Source: Spinacia oleracea
Taxonomy: Eukaryota > Streptophyta > Magnoliopsida > Caryophyllales > Amaranthaceae
Reading direction: 5' to 3'
NCBI RefSeq assembly: GCF_020520425.1
Contig: NC_079492.1
Span: forward strand, 110,581,157 to 110,645,156
Length of the DNA stretch: 64,000 nucleotides
Below, one piece after another: positions 56,805 to 64,000 of this stretch (positions are counted from its first letter, which is position 1; each line of letters starts with the position of its first letter). A program made the translations under genes and the position numbers. Below the pieces are notes generated by a model. That model was given only the letters and a program-made list of their open reading frames with translations. It made no database searches and had not been told where the DNA came from.

Positions 56805-58261
56805 GTAATTTTTCAATTTTTTAAAACGAATTACTTATTTATGATGATTTTGATTTCCATGTTCATTATTTTCATCATTTCAATTTATTTTGATTTTTTT
56901 GATCATTTCGATTTCTGCATTTCTCAATAACCTTGATTAATGTATTTTGATTCTATATTTTGATAATTTTGATGATTAATGTATCTTGATTATATATTTC
57001 TGATGATTTTGATTTCTGTTCTTTTTTCGATTTTATATGTTCTTTTAGTCTTATCTTTTGTTCTTTTATATATTGGTTCTCATATATGTATTAAGAGATT
57101 GTAATAATACAGAAAATAATTATTGAACATGTTGTTCTTTTTTTCTTTAGCTTGTTGTTCTTTGTTCTTTTTTGCTTTAGCTTGTTGTTCTTTTGATATT
57201 ACACACTTCAGATCAAATTGTTCTTTTACCATTTTTGTTGTTCTTTTATCTTTTTTTGTTGTTCTTTTTTCACATGGTTAAAATAAATGTTCTACATGAT
57301 ATGTTCTTTTCTGCTATTTTTAATGTTCTTTTTCTTTACTTTATTATGTTCTTTTATGCTCTATTGTTGTTCGTTTTTTTATTGGTAATGTTGTTTTACA
57401 TGGTTAAAATAAGTGTTCTACATGATATGTTCTTTTCTGTATTTATAATGTTCTTTTTCTTTATTTATAATGTTCTTTTAGGTTCATCCTCTTTTTGTTC
57501 TTTTGAGGAATTGCTCTGTTTATTCAGCCTCTCTTCTTGTTCTTTCGGCTGTTTTTGAAGATTTAACATCATTTGTTGCTGGTCAAGTAAAAGCTTCCTT
57601 TGCTCTTCAATACTGTACTTTTTGAAAAAAGAACAAACATAAAAGAACATTAAGATTTATATCTAATAAACATAAAAGAACAGAACAACAAAACCCAAAA
57701 AAAAAAACAAGTGCATCGTTCTTATCATGAACATGGCTTGTATTTCTTCTCCTTCCCCCTCTTTTTTTTATTTTTTTTATTTTTCATTTTCTATATATAT
57801 AATATTTCTCCTATTGAATTCATAACTTCTCATTTTAGAAACACATTCTTGAGAGAGAAAGAGGAGAGCTTTTAGTTTCTCCCAACAAAAGAGAGATTTT
57901 ATGAGAGAGAAAGTTCAAAACAAATTTTCTCCTCCTTCTTTATCTGAAATGTGATTTTAATTGAATTACGTTTACAAAAAACTAGTTTATTAAGCGAAAT
58001 ACTATTTCAATTTCGCTACTTTTTGAATTTTTTTTATTCATTCAAAGAGGTTTATGCTGTTGATGAAGGTGCATCGGGTGATTAAGGTAAATTTTCTCGT
58101 TCTTAATTCTATGTTCTTTTTAAATTTTAATGTTCTTTTCTTATAACTTTCTATTTCTGTGGCATCAAAACAGTGTGTTCTTTTTTAGAATCAGCAATTG
58201 TTCTTTTTACATATTTATAGTGTTGTTTTCAGATATCTTTTGATAAATAAAATAACGGAAT

Positions 58262-58550
58262 TAGAATATAAATTGGTTGAAAAAAGAACATTTCCAGAAC
58301 TTAAAAGAACAAGAAAAAATATAGATCTGGTTTTAAAGTTCATCAAAGGTTCGTCGTTTTATTTTTTAATTAGAACATAAATTGGTTGGAAAAGAACATT
58401 TCCAGAACTTAAAAGAACAAGAAAAATTATAAATCTGATTTTAAAGTTCATCAAAGGTTCGTCGTTTTATTTTTTAATTAGAACATACTGTAAATTGGTT
58501 GGAAAAGAAGATTTTCAGAACTTAAAAGAACAAGAACAAATATAACTGCT
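58262..58550 (+). repeat. 117-bp tandem repeat, two and a half copies
   Basis: Units begin TAAATTGGTTG(G)AAAAGAAC and include CCAGAACTTAAAAGAACAAG and GTTCATCAAAGGTTCGTCG. Two full copies and one partial copy differ by a few bases, each with AAAAGAAC motifs. Confidence 0.9.
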
Positions 58551-58718
58551 TTTTATATTTGTACCTTTTGTCTGATTTGTCAATATTAGTGTTCTTTTTG
58601 TTAGTGTTCTTTTTGTTAATGTTCTTTTTTTTTGCGGTTTTTATTTTTGTTGCGTTTTATTGTTATTTATGTGCGTTTTGGGACAGGTGCACCAAGAGCA
58701 CCATGCACACCCCTGCAC

Positions 58719-59305
58719 AATCTGAGCGTTGATTTTAATTGGGCGCAACCGTGAAAGAAATGCAGTTTTTTGTTTGTTTTTAACCTTGCAATTTGTTTGT
58801 ATTCGCGATTCCATTCGAAATTTTGATTATTTTTACTATCCCACATAATTATTTACCAACAAACTAATTAAGTTCACTACATTCCACCAATACTATGCAA
58901 AAACTCAATTAGAACAAATTTCATCATAGGAGAACTCAATACGTCACTCAAACAACGTCATAATATTATTGAAACTAATAACACGATTATAAAGGAGATC
59001 ATGTTAAATTTGGCTATCTCCGGCCTAAAAGACCCTAATTTAGAGAGCAGCTAGGTGCCTTTTGCTTTATAATTTGGCGATATCCATCAATTCAATAATT
59101 TGGTTCACAATTCTATAAGCTTTTCCTAAATTTGGTGAACAAACGAAACAAATCCAAATATTGGATATTGGATGAATTCTCCACTAGTTAGTAATACTCT
59201 TTACAAGCAATTGAATTTACTCAATTTTTTTTCTACTAAAATTCACAGCTGTAGAGTTTAGTCAGTTCTTACAGGCGTAAAAATAACTATGATATCAATC
59301 AAATA
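58719..59305. other. Intergenic DNA
   Basis: AT-rich, no gene or recognised repeat. Confidence 0.4.
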
Positions 59306-59602
59306 CTTCATCCGTCTCTTAAATATTGCAACATTTTTATTTTTACAATATTCATACTAAGACTTTGACCATTTTTTGTGATTTATATATAAGAAAATTA
59401 TAGTCATGGGGATCATGTTGGGCTCGTACCGATATATATTTTCTAAATATAGATTTTTACACTATCCATACTACGACTTTTGCCATTCTTTGGGATTTAT
59501 ATATATAAGAAAATTATAGTCATGTGGGATCATGTTTGGCTCGTACCGATATATATTTTCTAAATATCAATACATAATTTAGGATATTAAGAGTCAAAGT
59601 AG
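59306..59602 (+). mobile_element. Stowaway-like MITE with internal 115-bp duplication
   Basis: Ends CTTCATCCGTCTCTTAAATA and complement CTACTTTGACTCTTAATATC, each next to TA. The interior is a tandem pair (59341-59454 and 59455-59572) sharing TATAAGAAAATTATAGTCAT and GGCTCGTACCGATATATATT. Confidence 0.6.
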
Positions 59603-59719
59603 TATGTTGGAGGAAGTGAAAGTCAATCATGGTGCAATATTTAAGGAACTAGGAACTGACAAAGTATTAAATTACGTATGGACTAGTAATATTATATACT
59701 TCATTGTAGAACTCTTTAC

Positions 59720-60382
59720 CAGGGGCGGCCGAGAGGGGGTGCGAGCGGGGCGACCGCACAGGGCCCCCGATAAAAAGGGCCCCCAAAAATACGTATTTAT
59801 AGTATTAACTTGCATATAACTACCAGAAATTAACCTGGTTCAGTGGCAAGTGCTGATTCATCACACACAATTATCTCGGGTTTGATTCTTTAGTTGAGCA
59901 ATTTTGAGCGTGCTTTTTTTGAAATAAAACAGTCAATTAGTCAACTCAGCCCATTAATAGTTTGTCTTCGCTCTCCTCTTTAATTTTGGTTTAAGTTTTT
60001 TTCCTTTGTTTTTATATTCATCTTAATTTCTAGAATTTAATACTTCATAACAATGTATAAATTTTATTTTTTGAGGGATAACAATATATGAATTCTTTGT
60101 CTCGTAGTAAATAATACAAATGTTTTTTTTTTTGAAGGTAAATAATACAAATGTTTTATTCTTTTTAAGTTCTTTTTTTAAAAAATAATACGAAGTAATT
60201 TTTATTTTCCAAATGATTGATTTTTTTCCTAGTGCTACTAATACAATCAAAGAAATAGCCATGTAACCTAAATTGATCCCGTAATAATTTGAACTAAATA
60301 TTATTAATATATGTTGAGTCGTGAAAAAGGACCCCATTTTATAAAACCGCACAGAACCCCAATATCTTTACCACGCCCCCTG
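59720..60382. mobile_element. Non-autonomous hAT element with perfect 8-bp duplication
   Basis: 663 bp bounded by CAGGGGCGG on the left and CGCCCCCTG on the right, with the perfect 8-bp target duplication CTCTTTAC at 59712-59719 and 60383-60390. The subterminal CCGCACAGGGCCCC is mirrored by a related stretch near the right end. CAGGGGCGG ends and 8-bp duplications are typical of plant hAT elements. No transposase; a tRNA-like pol III signature lies inside. Confidence 0.9.
59836..59888 (+). promoter_or_regulatory. tRNA/SINE-like pol III A and B boxes
   Basis: TGGTTCAGTGGC (59836-59847) resembles the A box and GGGTTTGATTC (59878-59888) the B box, with a spacing of about 30-40 bp as in tRNA genes and SINEs. 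No tRNA fold or SINE tail is evident. Could be chance. Confidence 0.3.
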
Positions 60383-60390
60383 CTCTTTAC

Positions 60391-60998
60391 ACGATATTTG
60401 TAGCACCATCATCCCTTTGAGTGAGTTACAAAGTAAAGTTTAAATGAGTAGCAACACCTTTCCGGCTTTATATCAGCATGGGAGTATTAAGAATTTAATT
60501 TGTTGCAAATAGATTGTACCGGGTAAGGCTATGAATGTGTCACGTGTCAATGTGTCATCTACTACCATGTATACCTTGGGGATCATATAGTAATGTTATC
60601 AAATTTATAGTTTAATTTTTTACTTTTCACATGATTATTAATTCTGAACGAAGAGATTTGAGTATCTAAAATGTGGTGGTGATATTAGTATTAAATTAAA
60701 CTCGCAAAACTATGATCGGCAACACATGCTAAAGCACTATTTCTCCGTAATATTTATTCATTTTTAGCTAATTAAACATCAACTTTCATTAATACTAGGA
60801 GATATACATATATTAGTACGTACAAACAAACAAAAAACGATCGGAAGAAGAGTGATACGGACTAAAATATACTATCATCAGAAAAATATACTTGGTAGCT
60901 AGTACTATATCATCAAAGATGAAGTTTATTAAGGTATACGATTCTGTATGATTGTGGAAAGCTAGGAGAGGAAAGGAATGGAAAGGAAAGGGTTTAAG
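60391..60998. other. Intergenic DNA downstream of the small gene
   Basis: AT-rich. It contains the 3' flank of the minus-strand gene ending at 60999. Nothing else recognised. Confidence 0.4.
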
Positions 60999-61367
60999 TT
61001 AATGGTGAGCAGCATCAACTTTTGCAGTACAAGCAAGCATCCTACGAATCATAGCCAAGAGAGAAGCACAAGAGAATTCCTTAACCTTTCTAAACATTAC
61101 CATACTACCCTTATTATTGTTATGATGATCATCTCTTCTATAAACTCTGTTTCTAACCCTACCCAAGCACTTCTTAGCCTTCTTCATATTCCCATCATCC
61201 TCCTCCTCCTCCTCATCCGGCCGTGAAAACGTGTAGGCAGTTCTTAAGTATAATTGCCGGCATGATTTGCTGTCGACCACCCTTACACCACCACCACCAC
61301 CACCAAGATCCATCGGTTTCGAAAACCGGGAGTCGGAAGAGCTTGATATGCAGGTCGAGGAGGACAT
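60999..61367 (-). CDS. Small plant protein of 122 residues, function unknown
   Basis: An intronless frame from ATG 61367. The N-terminus is serine-rich (MSSSTCISSSSDSRF), followed by a glycine run, then SCRQLYLRTAYTFSR, an acidic run (DEEEEEDD), a basic segment (KKAKKCLGRVRNRVYRR) and a conserved-looking C-terminus (SCASLLAMIRRMLACTAKVDAA). This layout resembles a plant-specific family of small proteins, some annotated 'Josephin-like', but no Josephin catalytic domain is present and the assignment is tentative. It is a plausible real gene because biased codons and protein-like segments span the whole frame. Confidence 0.6.
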   Translation of the reverse strand: MSSSTCISSSSDSRFSKPMDLGGGGGGVRVVDSKSCRQLYLRTAYTFSRPDEEEEEDDGNMKKAKKCLGRVRNRVYRRDDHHNNNKGSMVMFRKVKEFSCASLLAMIRRMLACTAKVDAAHH

Positions 61368-62344
61368 AGTGTATATATTTTGTGTTTGCTTCTCTTGGTG
61401 AGGTGGGGGTTGATTAGTTGGTGTTTGTTATAGTTATAGTAGTATAGTGGGCCAGTGGGGTGGGAGTGGGGGAAGTTGTGGGATGTTTAGAAATATATGT
61501 GGATTGTGGAACATGTAATGTGTCTTTGCTTTATTTTCATTCTTTAGCCTTTTTATGGTCATATTATTGGCCTATTGAGAAAGTGCAAGTATTGCTTTGG
61601 AAGGTAGTAACCCAATTTGTAAGGTGGATCAAAATTAAACTTCCATTTCTAACCTTCTTTTTGCTCTTTCAAGGGACTCAACAGTTTTATTCTTTTCAAC
61701 CTAATTAGTGTAAGGTGTGTAACTTATTCCATGTGCTAGTTGTTAGTTTTTTAACAGATTTGTATATTGACCCTCCATCTTTTTTTTAATATATCAAGGA
61801 TAATAACTAATTAATGAAATCCCTCTGTAAAATTTGAGCAAGTTGACTAGGAGAGTTCAATTTCTAGTGTCAATTTGTATGTGGGCCTTGTTGTGTTCAC
61901 CTTCTTTTACTAATTACAATTAGTTATGATAAAATAAATTCATCAAAAATAAGACATCACAAATACAATTCATAACTAAAATATATTTTGATAAATACAA
62001 ATAAGTTAAAATAAGTTTAGAAAAAAGAAGTGAATAGAAAAAGAAGTGGGTTGTCAGGTTAACAACATTTGGAAGGCTTCCATAAAAGTAACAAGATAAT
62101 AAAGGTCGCTTCTACTATTGTTTGAGACGAGGGTTAATACATAATCCGATATCTAGGTAAGTTGAAGGGAATTAGATGTACTTTATTAGGGGATTTGAAG
62201 GGAATTGCAATCAAACAGTAGTTGATAACTTGATGTACACACTTGTATTCTGAAAGTGAAAAAGGTTGAGAATGTTTGCTAATTAAGCTGAAGGTTTAAG
62301 GTACAAAATGCATTAGTGATGATCCTTAATTTTAAAGGGAAGAT
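61368..62344. other. Intergenic region between the small gene and the prenyltransferase gene
   Basis: It contains the promoter side of the small gene and the 3' flank of the prenyltransferase gene. No further gene or repeat recognised. Confidence 0.4.
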
Positions 62345-62929
62345 TCATAATCGGCCTCCAAAACGTCTCCCTCTTGTCTGAAAAGACTGTAATGCTGCTA
62401 TGAACTCAGATTCTCCAAATTCAGGCCAGAGAGTTTTAGTGAAGTAGAGTTCAGAGTAGGCCAATTGCCAGAGCAAGAAGTTGCTGATTCTCAGCTCACC
62501 ACTAGTTCGAATGAGTAAATCAGGGGAAGGGGTAATGGTGATCTTGGTTTGTAGCTCCTGCTCGATAAGAGTTTCAGACACATCGTCAGGCTCGATAAGG
62601 CCCTTACGAACTTTCATACTGATGTTTTTGCATGCTTGCACTATATCGTTCTTCCCACTATAACTAACTGCAAATATTACATGTGTTTTGGTGTTGTCCT
62701 TTGTCGCTGCTTTCACATCTTCAATCACTTCCTGTAAGTCGATAGAGAGCATAGATGTATCTCCGATTGTGGAGATTCTTATTCCTTGCCTGTTGATCCA
62801 CGTACATTCATTCTAATCTAATACCATAGAATTATAATTTCATATTACTAAAAGTACTAACCTAATCAAGTTATGCCGTTCATTCACCAACATCTTATGA
62901 AACCGCAACATCACAAACTTGATTTCAGC
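62345..62929 (-). CDS. cis-Prenyltransferase (dehydrodolichyl diphosphate synthase type), last two exons
   Basis: Exon 62929-62862 (AEIKFVMLRFHKMLVNERHN...) is spliced to exon 62789-62345; the splice joins in frame and gives 170 C-terminal residues. Conserved region IV-V of the family is clear: SPDLLIRTSGELRISNFLLW then QLAYSELYFTKTLWPEF. Its arginines and serine bind the isopentenyl diphosphate pyrophosphate. VSYSGKNDIVQAC is the preceding region III. The end has RRFGG, which fits the C-terminal RxG motif. The enzyme extends short prenyl diphosphates by cis condensation, for dolichol in the ER in one clade or shorter products in plastids. The N-terminal exons with the DGNxR motif lie beyond the window. 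The clade cannot be decided. Confidence 0.88.
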
Positions 62930-64000
62930 CTGTAAGAAAAAAATATCATCTTCATGCTCATTAAAATTAGATTAATTAGGTCCTCAATTCAAATGCTTGT
63001 GTAGATATTTTTTCGAGTTCTAAACACATCACATAACACCTATTGTAAAAATATCTACCGAGATAGTCAAGGAACTTCTAAAGGACCAAAAATATATCAC
63101 AAATTCTTATTTACAAGGGTTGTACAATAATTATTGTACACCAGTTAAATCAAAATGCTTAAAAGTTATGCTTATATATGTTAAATTTATCTATTTTGTA
63201 GTGATAATTTTTTTCATTTTAATAAAACTTATTTTATCAAAATCACTAATAATGTATAAAATTAATCATTTAATCCTTTAAAATGTTTATCTATCAACTT
63301 TTTTTTACTAATATAAAAGTTAATTAAAACTAGGTTAAAGTTACAAAAAAATGGGTTAAAGTTATGTTAGGGTACAATAAATTTATTGTACATCTTGTGC
63401 GCGCAAGACCTTTTGAAAATATATTATGCCTTATGCACCCTATCTGATAATCTGTATCCACAAGAGTTTTTGAATCTGTTTAAGAACTCAAAGTTCCTTT
63501 ATTTGACTTCTCTGTGACAAGTTCATGGACTTGTTGCGTTAAATACAGGTCTAGGCCGCACCCGTTCATCAAGAGAGAGAGTCCACTTAACAAGTCCAAA
63601 GGAGGTTCCACCTTAAAACTATATGGTAATAAGGGGAGTAGCCTATTGGCCTTATTAAGTGATTAACTCTCTTCTCTTTTGTCAATGAGACTCTCACACG
63701 TGATATTTCATGGGTCGGATCTTAACATGTTGTTAGACATGAGTAGTTTATGGACTTATTGTTAGACAAAAGTAACTAAAAATAACATATAATATCTATG
63801 GTAATGAAACTTATCTCAAACATGGTGTTTTTCTTCATAAATTTATATTCACATCCAATACTACTTCTCAAATCGTAATGAATGGCAATGGAAATTTATG
63901 GGAAAAAAAGAGATAATTTTGAGTAAAGTATCATTATCTTACCGACTACCAAATTAGCCGTAAAAGTTTTACAATGGCCATTGTTAGGAAAGAGTTGAAA
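62930..64000 (-). other. Long intron (or 5' part) of the prenyltransferase gene
   Basis: From acceptor CTTACAG|GCTGAA at 62930 to the window edge no further exon with DGNxR or region II motifs is visible. A MITE occupies 63098-63410. The remainder is AT-rich. Confidence 0.5.
63098..63410 (+). mobile_element. Foldback MITE, GTGTACAATAAA family, copy 3 (intronic)
   Basis: It aligns from CACAAATTCTTATTTACAAG to GCGCGCAAGACC with copy 1 at 51554-51866, same length and order, roughly 90% similar by eye. It lies in the prenyltransferase intron. Confidence 0.8.

Larger units (their letters stand above)
56384..58718. mobile_element. 2.3-kb terminal-inverted-repeat element packed with GTTCTTTT motifs
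   Basis: The two ends form a TIR of about 32 bp. The left reads GTGCAGGGGTGTGCAC, then AGTGCTCTTGGTGCAC; the right is the complement, differing at a few positions. The interior carries roughly 40-50 copies of GTTCTTTT or AAAAGAAC, arranged in blocks of one orientation. It also has a possible first coding exon (56699-56804) and a 117-bp tandem repeat (58262-58550). No transposase domain is present. The flanking 9-mers AATATGATG and AATCTGAGC agree at only six positions, so no target duplication is claimed. Superfamily unknown, MULE-like possible. Confidence 0.7.

Noticed and set aside
57193-57558. 121-residue phenylalanine/leucine-rich membrane-like protein
   Set aside because: It is a translation of the GTTCTTTT repeat block; the repeated FF-LF pattern reflects the octamer and not a protein.
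56384-58718. Imperfect flanking 9-mers AATATGATG/AATCTGAGC as a target duplication
   Set aside because: Only six of nine positions agree, which is too weak to claim.
59832-59900. tRNA gene
   Set aside because: A/B-box-like words are present but no cloverleaf can be drawn and no acceptor stem flanks them; listed only as a pol III-like signature.

Overview
This is nuclear DNA from a flowering plant. Genes are split by GT-AG introns, there is no operon structure, AT-rich sequence alternates with CpG-rich islands, and most of the window is stacked plant LTR retrotransposons. The DUF6598-type gene and the repeat families suggest Caryophyllales, perhaps an Amaranthaceae species such as spinach. 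That is an impression from family composition and was not tested.

Positions 1-45455 are one pile of nested transposons. The oldest layer is a minus-strand Athila-type Ty3/gypsy element: LTR at 43907-45455, gag split between 43768-43475 and 30458-28475, an intact pol at 28212-25282, and an env-position ORF at 18600-17145. Three things have landed in it. A minus-strand chromovirus (19203-24502, target duplication TGGTG) sits between pol and the last ORF. A plus-strand Tat-lineage-like element (30459-43469, target duplication GTGGG) splits gag. The left side is cut at 15765 by what looks like a CACTA terminus. Inside that CACTA-like DNA lies a minus-strand Tat-type gypsy element (1-13814, running off the window). 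It is split by a very young plus-strand Ty1/copia element (1255-11859, target duplication CGTCC) with nearly identical LTRs but almost no coding capacity.

The 30459-43469 element is the most unusual object. It lacks recognisable gag, reverse transcriptase and integrase. It carries an antisense gene (38058-36214) with its own TATA box, one 216-bp intron and a poly(A) signal. GC-rich double hairpins recur in its LTR, its leader, the antisense gene's intron and both flanks of that gene. Its 3' LTR contains the remains of a related element that was deleted by an apparent microhomology event.

Positions 45456-64000 are gene space. A three-exon gene with two tandem DUF6598 domains (46903-49403, one frameshift) converges on a two-coding-exon gene of unknown function (50651-49627). 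Then 51.5-60.4 kb is a cluster of small DNA transposons of several superfamilies: an inverted Stowaway-like pair, a CACTA-like foldback, a MULE-like element with a perfect 9-bp duplication, a hAT element with a perfect 8-bp duplication, and a 2.3-kb terminal-inverted-repeat element carrying dozens of GTTCTTTT octamers. The window closes with a small intronless gene (61367-60999) and the last two exons of a cis-prenyltransferase gene (62929-62345) that continues past the right edge.
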